Assembly: GCA_024449915.1 (NCBI GenBank)
Contig: JAMZAV010001835.1
Span: forward strand, 62,001-126,000
Length of the DNA stretch: 64,000 nt
Source: Sweltsa coloradensis
Taxonomy: Eukaryota; Arthropoda; Insecta; Plecoptera; Chloroperlidae
Direction: 5' to 3'
Shown piece after piece: positions 10,660-21,659 of the stretch. Position 1 is the stretch's first letter. Every line of letters begins with the position of its first letter. The notes below the pieces were generated by a model. The model made no database searches. It saw nothing but the letters and a program-made list of their open reading frames with translations, and had not been told where the DNA came from. Made by a program: the position numbers and the translations under genes.

Positions 10660-11110
10660 GAAAAATCAATTTGTGTGGTTGTTTTTCTTTGGGTTGGCAT
10701 ATCTGCTTCCAATGAAGAAAGGGCCAGGGTTGATTCCTACAAAAGCAAAAAAGTTTTTAAAACCCTCCGATTTGGACCCAAAAATCCATCAGTTCTTGGG
10801 AAAAAAATTGTAAACGGTGCTTTAGAGCCGTCCCAGCAACGAAAGGCACATTATAAATTTTAAGAATTGTTCTTAATTGCCTTGTTGATTTGGCGTTTAT
10901 TCGCGGGTGTTGCCGTCCATACCAATGATTGGCTATATTTCCCATTAAAATAGCGATTTTAGGGGTTTGGGTTTTCGCTACTTGAGATTGGAAAGGCCCA
11001 CAGGGGTTTGGTGGTCGCTATGGTTTACTGTCCACAACTGAAAATCAATTATAATGAATGAGTGGGTAGATTTTAAATATGAATCGTTTTTATTTATTTT
11101 TTTTTATTAA
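10660..11110 (+). repeat. tRNA-derived SINE, family S1 (copy in duplication 1)
   Basis: The head corresponds to the clean copy at 13905: GGGTTGGCATATCTGCTTCC and GGGCCAGGGTTGATTCC, with box B damaged by a lost C. The body includes CCGTCCCAGCAACGAAAGG and GTCCACAACTGAAAATC, and it ends AT-rich. See 13905-14365 for the reference description. Confidence 0.75.
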
Positions 11111-11154
11111 AAATTTTTAAAAAATTTTTTAAATATGTTCTTTAAAAGGGGGTA

Positions 11155-11415
11155 ACGCCCGAGCTTATGGTTCCGCTTGCTTGACAACTACCAACAATTG
11201 TAACAGCTGTGGTGCAGTTGGCCGAGCAACAGGAAATGTTAACAAGCAAGTCCTATCTCTTATTTACATTTTTTCAAAGAAACTTTTTTTTAGTCATACC
11301 CATCTCCATCACTTTTTTTTTTTTGAACTTAAATCTAAACTCATTTTACTAATTTCAAAACACAGGCGGCGCAATAGGCCTAACCCGGGTTTAAGGCCCT
11401 AGGTGTCACGTCTTG
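11155..11415 (+). repeat. SINE-like element with LINE-type tail
   Basis: GACAACTACCAACAATTGTA, AGCTGTGGTGCAGTTGGCC, AT-rich body, then CACAGGCGGCGCAATAGGCC and a corrupted tail at 11361-11415 ending CACGTCTTGTTGTTG. Same family as 5165-5410 and 14390-14668. Confidence 0.7.
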
Positions 11416-11655
11416 TTGTTGTTGTTGTTGGGTGTCATAAAAAATGGTGGTGTGATGAATAGGAAGGTACGCGCTGAGACATCAAGTATGGACCTAAAAA
11501 TAAAAAAGTTGCTATGGTTTTGATTTGGGTTTTTAAAAACCCCCCTGACTGTTTTACAAAAAACATTAGCTGGTAACCAAATGTGGGTTTTGGGCGAGAG
11601 GGTTTTATTCGAGATGTCAAAGAAGAAGGTGAGCAGAGCCCCGAAGACAGAAAAA

Positions 11656-12424
11656 ACGAGCGCTCCCCCCTGGCGGGGGTAGGGAGTACCTGAAGATTGG
11701 GAAACCCACACTTTGGGAAACGGGGCCCGGAGTTTTGAAGAGAACAAGAAAACTACCGAGCCCCCGCCCCCAAAGGGGGGGTTTGCGCAGACCTGAAGAT
11801 TGAACCCACATTTGGGCATTGGGGGAGAAGTTTGAAGAGCACAAAAAGAAAACTACCCGAGCGCTCCCCCCCCCTGGGGGGTGGGGGAGCATACCTAAGA
11901 TGAGACTACACTTTTGGACATCGGTCCAGAGTTTGAAGAGACACAAGAAGAAACTACGGAGCGCTCCCGCCTGGGGGGTTTGCGCAGTTGAAGTTAGACC
12001 TACACTTGGAATCGGTCAGAAGTTTAGAAAGAGACAACAAGAAGAAAATACCCCACGCTCCGCCGGCGGGGTTTGCGAAATACCCGAAGATTGAGGGCCC
12101 CCACTTTGGGCATGGGCCAGAAGTTTAAAGAACAAGAAAATCCGGCCCCCCCCCCGGGGTTTTTTTTCCCCCATCCAAATTCCCCCCCCTTTCCCTTTTC
12201 CCAGAATTTAGAAGGACACAAGAAGAAAAATACCGAGCCCCCCCCTGGGGGGGTAGCGCAGTACCTGAAGATTTTAGACCTACACTTTGGACACGGGCAG
12301 ATTAGAAGAGACACAAGAAGAACTACCGAGCGCTCCCCCCTGGCGGGGGTAGCGCAGTACCCGAAGATTGAGACCTACATTTGGAAATCGGGCCAGAAGT
12401 TTAGAAGAGACACAAGAAGAAAAC
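11656..12424. repeat. ~96-bp VNTR, 8 units
   Basis: Units start with GCGCTCCC...CTGGCGGGGGTAGCGC at about 11660, 11758, 11859, 11958, 12053, 12141, 12235 and 12328. Each continues with GTACCTGAAGATTGAGACC, CTTTGGACATCGGGCC and AGAAGAGACACAAGAAG. The sixth unit is badly corrupted. The homologous site in duplication 2 (14910-15008) has one unit, so expansion or contraction occurred after duplication. Overlapping ORFs here are shadows of the repeat. Confidence 0.85.
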
Positions 12425-12940
12425 CCCAAACGGCCGCGACAGTTTAGTAACAATTGGGGGAAACCGGTAGAGGAACAGAAGATTTCAGAGGCTTTAATTT
12501 GGGGTCCGGGGGCGGCCTGTTTTCGCCCCTCTTTCCTTCTTTCTGTTTCAAGGCATTTCCCTAGTTTGAAACACAATTTTTAATGGGGTTAAAAACCAGA
12601 CCCAACCGAATTCCCCAAAAAAACGTGTCTTGGCGAATCTCTGGTCGGGAAGGAAAATTTCCCCCCTTCTATTTGGTGGTTGCCCCCTTTTTCCCTGTTT
12701 TCAATTACTTTACAATTTTGGCGTTTTTGGCATTTTGTTAAAAGATTTTTCCAAACCGAATCCCCTGGTTATTTACAACTTCGTAATTCTTCAAATTTTG
12801 AAAATTTTAATCAAACAAAAAAAACTTTACCCCTTTTTCCCCCTTTTCGGTCTCCCAGGGGGGGAAAAAATTTTTTTTTACTCGCAAAATTTGTGAGACT
12901 CAACCGGGTAATTTTCCCCTTTTTAAAAGTAAAAAAACTT
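12425..12940. other. Non-repeat part of duplication copy 1, no gene seen
   Basis: Colinear with 15010-15660 (shared GTTTGAAACACAATTTT and CCGAATTCCCCAAAA), but with bases lost and homopolymers stretched. No domain is recognisable in either copy. Confidence 0.5.
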
Positions 12941-13335
12941 TAAAACCCGGGGTAGAAGGGTAGACAAGGGGATTCCACCTCCAAACATCACTGTAAGGGG
13001 GTGATTTTAAACCCCCCAAATAAGGCAGCTTCAATATTTCGGGGATTTTTTTTCCCCTTTTAATCCCCGAGTTCCCCCTCTGGTTTGGCCCCCCAATAGA
13101 AATTGTAAAAAACCCAGGAAATGGCCATTTTCAACGGGACCAATAAATAAACAAGAAAATAAACGCACATTTTTTTTAAGAAAAAAATTTTTTTCCAACA
13201 ACTTAAATTTAAAATTTTTTTTAAAAAAAAAACAGAGGGCCCTAACCCTAAAAAACACCTATAAATTTAAATTTTTCAAACACAGGCGCCGCAAAATGGG
13301 GCCTTCTTCCTCCTTAATCGAAGGCCCTTAACCCT
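12941..13335 (+). repeat. Repeat A fragment and degenerate LINE-type tail
   Basis: ACCCGGGGTAGAAGGGTAG and GGGGATTCCACCTCCAAAC match 15664-15720. The middle is unreadable. CACAGGCGCCGCAAAATGGG at 13281 marks a corrupted tail. The minus-strand ORF at 13031-13258 has no recognisable product. Confidence 0.55.
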
Positions 13336-13600
13336 CTTTTGGTTTCCCCCAAAAACTCTTGTATTTAAAAATGGAGGAAGTGGCCATTATTACCTAATTG
13401 ATGCTTTTTTAATATTTTAAAATAGAAAACAATCAAAAAATTTTAATTTTTTTTAAATACCAAAAAAAAATTATTATTATCATCTAAAATAATTATTATT
13501 ATCATCTAAAATAATTTAACTTTAATAATAATAATAAAAAAAAAACACAAACGTTATTTTCACATTCTATTAATTCATAAGTTAGAACACATTACAAAAT

Positions 13601-13860
13601 GTCACAGGCGGCCAATGTGACCCACCCGGTTAAGTGCCCTAGTTTTACACGTCGTACATTGGGTACGACAAAACTAAATAAGATCCACTTTTGCCCCAAG
13701 TTGTTTCATATCCTAGGTGTATGCTATTCTATTCCATTCTGTATGAGTCACATAACTCCCCGAAACCTATGGGCCAATGATTCCTTGCGTACGAAATGTG
13801 TTAAATCTTAATCAAAAGAAGTTTTTCTATCATCGGCTATGATAACGGCGACAAACTTTT
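13601..13860 (+). repeat. LINE-type tail followed by LINE ORF end fragment
   Basis: GTCACAGGCGGCCAATGTGA, CCCGGTTAAGTGCCCTAG at 13601-13654. After about 190 bp comes CTATGATAACGGCGACAAAC, the conserved end of the LINE ORF. This is a small 5'-truncated insertion downstream of another 3' end. Confidence 0.6.
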
Positions 13861-13904
13861 TTTTTTTAGACTTTTTAATTTAAGAAGATCCAAAAACTGA
13901 AAAA

Positions 13905-14365
13905 TCAATTTGTGTGGCTTGTTGGTCTTGTGGTTGGCATCTCTGCTTCCAATGAAGAAGGTCCAGGGTTCGATTCCTACAAAAAGCAGAAGTTTTTAAA
14001 CTTCCGATTTGGACCAAAGTCCATCAGTTCTTGGGTAAAGAAATTGTAAACGGTGGCTTTAGAGCCGTCCCAGCAACGAAGGCACATTATAAATTCTAAG
14101 AATTGTTCTTAATTTGCCTTGTTGATTCTGGCGTTGATTCGCGGGTGTTCGCACTGTCCATACCACTGATTGCTATATTTCCTATTAAAATAGCGATTTT
14201 AGGTTGGTTATCGCTCACTTGACGATTTGTCGAGGCCTACAGGGTTGGCTTGGTCGCTATGGTTTACTGTCCACAACTGAAAATCAATTATAATGACTGA
14301 GTGGGTAGATTCTAAATATGAATCTGTTTTTATTTATTTTATTTTATTAAATATTTAAAAATTAT
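13905..14365 (+). repeat. tRNA-Gly-like SINE, family S1 (reference copy)
   Basis: The head GTTGGTCTTGTGGTTGGC, ATCTCTGCTTCCAATG and AGGTCCAGGGTTCGATTCCT reads as a tRNA: box A-like region, anticodon arm with TTCCAA (compatible with tRNA-Gly UCC) and a perfect box B GGTTCGATTCC. The body of about 400 bp includes TTTAGAGCCGTCCCAGCAAC, GATTCGCGGGTGTTCGCACT and CAACTGAAAATCAATTAT. It ends with TTTATTTATTTTATTTTATT. Other copies: 10660, 16740 (+); 30990, 39925, 53580 (-). It is a tRNA-derived SINE by structure. The anticodon assignment is inference. Confidence 0.85.
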
Positions 14366-14389
14366 TTAAATTATGTTCTTGAAAAGTGT

Positions 14390-14668
14390 TCCTGCAGAGC
14401 TCTATGGTTCCGCTTGCTTGACAACTACCAACAATTGTAACAGCTGTGGTGTCAGTTGGCCGAGCAACAGGAACCTGCTTAACACGCAAGTCCTATCCTC
14501 TTATTCACATTTATTCAAAGAAATCTTGTTTTTATGCTCATACTCCCATCTCCATTATTTTCTTTTCTTTTTTGAACTTAAATTCTAAACTCATTTCACT
14601 ATATTTCAATATCACAGGCGGCGCAATATGGCCTAACCGGTTGAAGTGCCCTAGTTTTTCACGTCTTG
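14390..14668 (+). repeat. SINE-like element with LINE-type tail (reference copy)
   Basis: It starts near CTATGGTTCCGCTTGCTTGA, continues with GTGGTGTCAGTTGGCCGAGC and an AT-rich body, and ends with the B-version tail at 14611-14668 and a TTGTTGTTGTTGTTG run. The terminal trinucleotide differs from the usual GTC. Confidence 0.75.
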
Positions 14669-14909
14669 TTGTTGTTGTTGGGTGTCATAAACAATGGTGA
14701 TGTGATGACATAGGAAGATACGCGCTGAGCACATCAAGTATGGTATCACTAAGTAAAACAAGTTGCTATGGTTTCGATTATGTTTGACTAAGAGAAATGC
14801 TGACTGTTTTACAACAAACTATTAGCTGGTAACCAAGTGTGGTTTGGACGAGAGTTCTATTCGAGATGTCAAAGAAGAAGGTGAGCAGAGCCTGAAGACA
14901 GAAGAACTA

Positions 14910-15008
14910 CCGAGCGCTCCCGCCTGGCGGGGGTAGCGCAGTACCTGAAGATTGAGACCTACACTTTGGACATCGGGCCAGGAGTTTAGAAGAGACACAA
15001 GAAGAACC
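14910..15008. repeat. Single unit of the 96-bp VNTR
   Basis: GCGCTCCCGCCTGGCGGGGG through AGAGACACAAGAAG occurs once here, against eight times at 11656-12424. Flanks on both sides are colinear between the two sites. Confidence 0.85.
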
Positions 15009-15660
15009 GAACAGGACCGGACAGTTGTCAGTAACAAGCTTGGGGGAAACCTGGTGAGCAGGCAACATGAATGATTGGTTGGCAGTTATTTGTTGTTCAT
15101 TAACTTGGGAGTCCAGGGTTCGAGACCTCGCTAGTCAGACCTCAGTCTTATCCAGATTTCTGTAATCTATGAATTTAATAAACAAGGCATTCTCCTCATG
15201 TTTGAAACACGAATTTTAACTGTGTAAAACCACGTTCATCTTCCAACCCGAATTCCCCAAAACACAGTAAGATCTTGGTCAGCAATCTCTGAGTCAGGGA
15301 AGGAAAGGATCTAGCTACGCCCCACGTTCTAGTTCTGGTGGTTAGGCCCTTTGGTGAAACCCTGACTTATCAGATTAGCTTACAATATGGACGTTTGGCA
15401 TTTAAAAGTAATAAATGATTTGCCAACCTGAATCCCACTGAAGATTATTTACACACTTCATGAAATAATATGACGTATCAAAATGTAAGAAATTGCATAA
15501 ATAACAAACGCAAAGAAAACTATATACACGGCCATTTCTCAACGGCACCAATGAACGCAATGCTACGACGCAGGGGGGAGAAAATATTTTACATCGCACA
15601 TGTTGTTGAAGACTGCGAGACAGGCAGGGGTATGATCCAAACAAACTCTAAAGTAAATAA
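15009..15660. other. Non-repeat part of duplication copy 2, no gene seen
   Basis: At 15100-15150 there is a tRNA-like 3' half (ACTTGGGAGTCCAGGG, TTCGAGACCTCGCTAG) that is absent from copy 1 and may be a SINE remnant. The rest shows short opposed ORFs (15402-15644 minus, 15470-15778 plus) without recognisable domains. Confidence 0.45.
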
Positions 15661-15663
15661 ACT

Positions 15664-15935
15664 TTATTTAACCCGGGGTAGAATTGGTCCAGAGCAAGGC
15701 GATTCCACCTCGCAAACATCAGCTAGTAAGAAGGGTAGTATTTTACTCCCCGAAACTAGAGGCGAACTCTGGCAATAGTTGTCGGGGACTCCTCTTCTTT
15801 CCCTTGACGACCTCCCCGACGTGCTCCCCCTGCCCGTGGCTGGTGCTGCCCAGCATAGACCCTCCTGTCCATATACCCTAGGAGGAAGTGGCGCATTATT
15901 ACCTAAAAACGGTGGATGCGCCTTTGTAAAAATAA
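15664..15935 (+). repeat. Repeat A copy with internal deletion
   Basis: CCCGGGGTAGAATTGGTCCA, GCGATTCCACCTCGCAAAC, ATCAGCTAGTAAGAAGGG, GAAACTAGAGGCGAACTC, CGTGGCTGGTGCTGCCCAGC and TGGCGCATTATTACC. The head hairpin half and the GAC/GAT-rich stretch are shortened. Confidence 0.8.
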
Positions 15936-16090
15936 AATAAAAAATCAAATCGAAACATTTTTTTATTTAATGAATAAATAATTTTTCTTTGGCCTTTACT
16001 ACACTTCAAAATTTTATTTTTTTTTAAACAAAAAAAACGTATGGGCCCTAACCAAAAAAACAACCATATACTAAATCTAAATTATAAATA

Positions 16091-16507
16091 TCACAGGCGG
16101 CGCAATATGCCCTTTAGGGTTTAAACGCGTTTAAACGAAATGAAAAAAAAAATCAAACCCTTACTCTTATTTGTTTCCCAAACCGTGCTCGTTTTTCTAA
16201 CACGGGGTAGCCAAATCGAGCAAGTCACTCTGAGTGACCAAATAAATGATGATTTTTGCACCTATATCGTGACAACGTAGAAAACTATCTAAAAGTTAAA
16301 TTTAAGTAATTTTTTAAAATACCCCTAAATAATTTTTTATTATCCTTTAAAAAAAATTTTTATTATCATCAAAATAATTTAATTTTAATAAAATTAAAAA
16401 ACACAAACGTTATTTTTCATTTATTAATTCAAAGTAAGAACACATTACAAAAAGCCCCAGGCGGCCAATAGACCAAACCCGGTTTTGTGCCCTAGTTTCA
16501 CATGTCG
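16091..16507 (+). repeat. LINE 3' fragments, variant subfamily
   Basis: A tail starts at 16091 (CACAGGCGGCGCAATATGCC). Then TTTGTTTCCCAAACCGTGCT, CTAACACGGGGTAGCC and CACTCTGAGTGACC match 29730-29790, a LINE fragment with the same unusual insert. The second tail is at 16455-16507. The sequence is corrupted by homopolymer stretching. Confidence 0.55.
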
Positions 16508-17340
16508 CGTACTTGGTACGACAAAACTTAATAATCCATTTTTTCCCCAAAGTTGTTTCATCTCAAAGGGGAGCAATTCCCTTCCATTCTGTATGAGTCA
16601 CATAACTCCCCGAAACCTTTGGGCCAATGATTTCGTAAAAATGGTTAAATCTTAATCAAAAAAAGTTTTTCTATCTCCGGGTATGTAAAGGGGGAAAACT
16701 TTTTTTTTTTTATTTTTTAATTTAAAAAATCCAAAAAACCCAAAAAATAATTGTGTGGTTGGGTCTTGTGGTTAGCATCTTGCCTCCGATGAAAAAGGTC
16801 CAGGGGTTTGATTCCCGCTATAAGCAGAAGTTTTTTGCTTCTGATTTGGACCGGGGTCCATCAGTCTTGGGTTAAGAATTTATAAACGGTGACTTTAGAC
16901 GCCTAGCAACGAAGGGGAATTATAAATTTAAGAATTGTTTTGAATTTGCCTTTTTGATTCTGGCGTTGATCCGCGGGTGTTTGCACTGTCCATACCACTG
17001 ATTGTAATTTCCTATTAAAATGGCGTTTTTTGGGTTTGGTTTCGCTCACTCGTCGATTACGTCGGGGTCTAGGGGGTTGGCTTGGTCACTTTGGTTTACA
17101 GTCCACAACAGAAAATCATTTACAAAAAACTGGGTGGAGTTTCTAAATTATGAATCTGTTTTTTTATTTTTTTATTTTTTTTTCAAATTACTTTTAAAAA
17201 AAGTTTTGAAAAGTGTTCTGGAGTCTTGGTTCCGCTTGCCTTGAAAACTCCAAAAATTATTTAACAGCTGTGGTGTCAGGGGCCGAGCAAAGGAACCGCT
17301 TAACCCCAAAGTCCTTTAGTGAAATCAGGGTTTCTTTTTC
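16290..17340 (+). repeat. Tandem segmental duplication, partial copy 3
   Basis: Colinear with 13400-14470: AACACAAACGTTATTTT, CCATTCTGTATGAGTCACAT, CCCCGAAACCTTTGGGCC, then the S1 SINE (16740-17220) with GATTTGGACCGGGGTCCATC, and AGCTGTGGTGTCAGGGGCCG. Homology fades near 17320. Heavily corrupted. Confidence 0.75.
16740..17220 (+). repeat. tRNA-derived SINE, family S1 (copy in duplication 3)
   Basis: The head GGTTGGGTCTTGTGGTTAGC, ATCTTGCCTCCGATG and GGTCCAGGGGTTTGATTCCC has box B disturbed by an extra base. TTAGC is closer to a tRNA D-arm than the TTGGC of 13905. It ends in a long T-rich tract. Confidence 0.75.
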
Positions 17341-18225
17341 ATTTTATTGTTGGATACGATTTCCCGAATTGGTTTTTAGTTATCTTCAACTAAAAAGGGA
17401 TAAAAAACCAATCATCATTTAGTATACAATGTTTGGAAAAGCACAGAGTTATAAAATCATAATAAATTTCAGAATTTTTATTGATTTGATGGGTTTTTAT
17501 TTTTGTGTTAAAACTGTAAGTTAATTCATTCATTACATCTCAAAAATAGGCAGACAAGTGCAATCCATTCACTTACGTCACTGTTTTAAAAACACACTTT
17601 TAATGACCTGGCATTTTTCCCAGGCACTACAATGTACAAATCCCCATGGGCAAGCCCTAAAAACAGCTGCTCTTTTAGGGGGCCTGAATGCAGCCTAATT
17701 CAAACTATTTAAATTGACAGTAGCCACAGGTCCTTTGTGTGAAATTTAAAGGAATGTGTTACCAGTCACAAATAAAAGTGCCGGGTTTGGCTCTCTTTTA
17801 TCTCAGCCATCTTTAAAGTGGAAGTGTTTCCAGGATGGGGAAATAAATTTTCTATTAAAAAAACCATAACCTTTTTAAAGTAAAAATTGGGCTTTATTAA
17901 ATGTAGTTCTATTTACACAGCTTAATGATTTTATGGTAAGAACACCTGACTCTACCAAATCCTGTCCTTCAAGTTAAGTAGTCTGAAAGGTCCAATACTT
18001 ATTGTCAAAACCAATTAACGATTAAATTGATTGATAAGTATTGCGGGCACCAAAATCATTTCCCCCTGTTGCGAGCGCCAAGCCAACCATTTTCGTGGTA
18101 AAAAAGTAAAAAATTTTAAACTCAAAATATATAAAAATTATTGGCCATTGGTTTTGGGTTCTTACAGAACCTCAAAAGTCTAAACAAAAAAAAAACAAAG
18201 GCGACAAACTTATTAATTTAACCCC
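17341..18225. other. Unassigned stretch
   Basis: AT-rich with short ORFs only. ACTGGCATTTTTCCCAGGC-like and TAGTCTGAAAGGTCCAATAC segments are not repeated elsewhere in the window. No domain is recognised. Confidence 0.4.
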
Positions 18226-18227
18226 TT

Positions 18228-18540
18228 TGGCCCGGGGGTAGTTTGGGCCCAAGCATGGCTCTGCTAATGTAAAAGGCGATTCGAGAGAAAAAATTCCCAC
18301 CTTGCAAACATCACATCGCTAGATGAAGGGTATATTTTACTCCCCAAAAATAAGGCGAGCCTGGCTTCTCGTGGGGGCCCTTTTCCCCCCTTCCCGTGAC
18401 GAAGAAAATGACGCCACACGGGGAAAACCCCATTTCCCCCCTTTCCCGTGGCAGGTTCGACCGCATGGGCCCCTCCCCCCCCCCCCCCCTAGGCTAAGTG
18501 GGCTTTATGAAAAAACGGTTGACGCGCCCTTTAAACCCCA
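18228..18540 (+). repeat. Repeat A copy
   Basis: GGCCCGGGGGTAGTTTGGGC, AGCATGGCTCTGCTAATG, AAAAGGCGATTCGAGAG, CACCTTGCAAACATCAC, AATAAGGCGAGCCTGGC, CCCGTGGCAGGTTCGACC, a C-run, TAGGCTAAGTGG and ACGGTTGACGCGCCCTTTAA. The GAC/GAT stretch is mostly deleted. Confidence 0.75.
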
Positions 18541-18859
18541 AATCAAAAAAATAAAAAATATTTAACTTCCCTTAAAAATTCGACGTGGGGGAATTCCCAA
18601 CCTTTTTAAAAGCGCCCTGTTTCCACGTAAATTCAGGTTTTTGCTCCAAAAGTTGTCCAAAAAAAGGGGTTTTTTTAAACTTTAATTTTACTTATTTAAA
18701 AAATGGAACTGAGACGTTCCTCAAGAAAACTTTTTAATTTACTTTCCTTTGGGAAAATAATTAATTTAATTATGAAGATGTGATTTGAGGAAATTTAAAA
18801 ATAACTTATTAGTCTGTGATGATAAAAAAAACCGAAGAAATTTTCCCAAAAGACGTCAG

Positions 18860-19165
18860 TCCTTTTCCACCACTCGGAATCTGCAAGGGGCTGCAAGAGA
18901 AAGCGCATCACGCAAACTCACTAGTTAAAAGGGTATATTTTATTCCTAAAAACTAGAAGCGGCTCGGGCAACGTCTTGGGGACAACTACCCAACCCCTTG
19001 ACAACTCCCCCACGACGAGACAATGACACAACGCCGAGACATGACTAATGCACCTGAGACCTACTCCCCCTTTCTCTCGACGGGTTCTGCCCAATGGCTC
19101 CTCCTCCCCCATACCCCCATAGGCTAGGTGGCGTGTTTGCCCCAAACGGTTGACGCGCCCTTCAC
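18860..19165 (+). repeat. Repeat A copy, diverged
   Basis: GCAAACTCACTAGTTAAAAG, TATTCCTAAAAACTAGAAGC, GGGTTCTGCCCAATGGC, CCATAGGCTAGGTGGCG and CAAACGGTTGACGCGCCC are recognisable. The 104-codon minus-strand ORF across it is a by-product of the repeat. Confidence 0.7.
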
Positions 19166-19690
19166 AAAATGAACCAAATTTCGTCGGTGGTAAAACGAAT
19201 TCATGATTTTTTTCATTATTAAATTTTTTTTTCATTTTTTATTTTCATTTTTATCTTAGTGTCCCAACGAAAAAAAGAGGGGGCTCGAAATTGTTTTCCC
19301 AACAAAACAACTTTGTAAATTCTATTCACGTAGCTCAGCGGGGATCTTGCACACGGGGGAAGTCTTGATCTACCCAAGATAATTTTTTCTTGCTTGGTTA
19401 AAAGATATTTTTCTTTCTAGGCCTCTAAAAAGGGGACATTCCTTCACCCACATTCATACTACCCCCACTACTACAAAGCATCTTTATTCTTTCGTTGGGG
19501 CAAGTATATCACAGTTTATCTCTGTTTTTTTCATAAATTTTAAGATCATATTCAAATTTAAAAAAAAATGAAAACGGAAGAAATTTAAACAAAAATGTTT
19601 AATTTTTAATTTACTCTCTCTACTAACTTAAATATTTCAAGGCGCGCACAAAACCTAACCGGTTAAAGCGCCCCAGTCCTGATCATGTCG
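19166..19690 (+). repeat. AT-rich stretch ending in LINE-type tail
   Basis: No gene. The tail at 19638-19690 reads AAGGCGCGCACAAAACC, TAACCGGTTAAAGCGCCCC, then ATCATGTCG. It closely follows an AT-rich 3' UTR-like segment. Confidence 0.55.
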
Positions 19691-19749
19691 TATCACTCGA
19701 AAATTTTTTTTTTCCCTCTTTTACAAAATCAACTTAACAATACGGTCCC

Positions 19750-20105
19750 CCTTTCCCCGCCCCCGGGAGAAATTTGGTCCACAGCATGGTATAATCTAGA
19801 AGGCGGGCCCAAAAAGGGTAAAATCCATCTCCCAAACATCGCTTATCGAAAAACATTCTAGTACTATTTGCCCCCCAAAGTAGAGGGGAGCTCTAGCGGT
19901 CGTCTTTGGGGGCCTTGCCCCCTTTTCCCTTTAAAACCTCCCCCACGACACGACAACCCTGACAACCGAACGATGACAAAAACGTAAGGGCACCCGCCCT
20001 CTTCCTACCGTGGCTCCTACGTGGCTGGTTCTCAAGCATAAGTCTAAGTCCTTTTACATCCCCCAAATTAGAGTGGCGCTTTAACTAACGGTTGACGCGC
20101 CCTTT
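19750..20105 (+). repeat. Repeat A copy
   Basis: GCCCCCGGGAGAAATTTGGT, ACAGCATGGTATAATC, CTCCCAAACATCGCTTATC, AAAGTAGAGGGGAGCTC, CGTGGCTGGTTCTCAAGCAT, TTAGAGTGGCGC and TAACGGTTGACGCGCCC. Confidence 0.7.
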
Positions 20106-21655
20106 ATCCAAAAAACTCAACTATGTTTTACGTGCCTTAATCAAAAAACCAAAAATTTTAGATCAAAATCATCTTTTCATTTTTCGTTATTTTTTTTATC
20201 AACTTAAAAACAACATGAAAACAAATCATACGGAAAATTCGAACATTAACTTACAAAAACCAGAATTATTCATTGCCTGAGGCTTCACTTCAAAGTCAAA
20301 AGATATCAAATTCATTGTTTTTAACAAAGTTCGGCTGCTTTCATTAGCCCTCTGCCAGAGCAATCCTTTTTTCAGTTTCCTGACGTTTTAACTACCCACC
20401 GTCTACTGCCGGAAATTTCCTTTTTAATTGCACTGAAGATATTTTTTAAAAATTTTGTTTTATCTTTTAAAATATTTTATTTTTGAATTCTTGGTAGTTT
20501 ACTGTTTTTGGTTTATAATTGTAAATCATCGAGAGTAAAGGGTGCTTTAAATAAAGCCTAGGGCTCTTCTTTTTGGTTATTTTTTTTTTTTTGGGAGGGG
20601 AAATGTGGTGATTGGGGGTTTATTTTACGATACATAAATTGGAAAAGGGGCAACCCAAAATTTTTCCGGGGGGGGGGGGAAAAAGACTCAACTAGCCAAC
20701 GTTGGTTCTACCAAATAGGGCTTGTAAACATTATAGATTTCTTTTTTTCATCAGGTGGTGTGTAGGAAAGAGCCAATTTATGTCCGGACCAAAAGACTAG
20801 ACGCAATAGATCTTTCACCGTGTGGTCGGGCCCCCCCCCCTTCCTTCCCATGTTTTCCAATTGGTACAAAACCTAGCAATCTTTGTCCGGCTGCCCAATG
20901 TGCAACATAATGGTGACAAAAAAGTTGCACTACCGATTTACCCGGTGGGAAGTTCTGAATCTCCCGTCTATGATGAAACGGTGTTTCTGCAGAAAAAATT
21001 TTTCCCCAAAAACCAGGATCCCCTTTTCCACCGGCACGGGTCAATGTTGTGCTTGGACGATTATTGAAGTTTGAAATTATTTTGAGGCGGCATGTCTGTG
21101 TGCCCGGTCCGAAAAAAAAAGAAAAGAAATTTTGATTTTCTAATAAGCCAGTTTTCAAGCCTTCACTTTTTTTTTGTAGATATTTTGGGAAAATAGAAAA
21201 ACGGGGGGTTTTTTAATAAGCCTTGTATTGGCAGTGTTTTTAAAGACTTCAACAGGTTTTAACAGCACCAGGGGGACTTTTCCCTTCTTCAGTTTTTATT
21301 TAAAGTCCAATTTCACAAAGGGGTGTGGGAGCTGACAATCCCTAATGACACACGCCCGAGTGGCCTGCGTACTTGATGGAAGAAAAGGGGGGTTTTAAAA
21401 TAACTAGGCAAACATTTTATAAGCATGATTTTTTGAAATTTTCTGTTCCATATACTCCACTTCAATTGGAATTTGGGCACTTCTTGTCTTTTGGAATAAA
21501 ATTCCCTATCATCCGTTTGGGGTTTTTTGCCACACAAAGTCTATTTTTAGTAAAAATTCCTTCCATTTGATTCGTTTTGCTGATGAAACAACCTTCTTTT
21601 TACTGATGCTAGTTTATAGACTCCGAACCCCTGTTTCCATCTGACATACGCCCGG
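20106..21655. other. Unassigned stretch, no gene supported
   Basis: Overlapping opposed ORFs at 20778-21158 (-), 20822-21067 (+) and 20883-21074 (+) have no recognisable domain. The remainder is AT-rich with homopolymer runs. None of the repeat families is detected. Confidence 0.4.
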
Positions 21656-21659
21656 GTTT

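Larger units (their letters stand above)
10618..13380 (+). repeat. Tandem segmental duplication, copy 1
   Basis: From TTTTTAATTTAAGAAGATCC onward this interval is colinear with 13868-16280: S1 SINE, second SINE with tail, VNTR, a non-repeat stretch containing CCGAATTCCCCAAAA, repeat A, and a degenerate tail at 13281-13335. This copy carries heavy homopolymer-type corruption and an expanded VNTR. Confidence 0.8.
13380..16285 (+). repeat. Tandem segmental duplication, copy 2 (cleanest)
   Basis: It begins with ATTATTATCATCTAAAATAA and contains a LINE-type tail (13601-13654), LINE ORF end, S1 SINE, second SINE with tail, one VNTR unit, unique stretch, repeat A and tail. The start is colinear with 16290-17340, and the interior from 13868 with 10618-13380. 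The offset is 2.8-3.2 kb. Low corruption makes it the best reference for the unit. Confidence 0.8.

Noticed and set aside
11406..12583. Many 90-137 codon ORFs on both strands
   Set aside because: All arise from the 96-bp VNTR, whose period is divisible by three, keeping several frames open.
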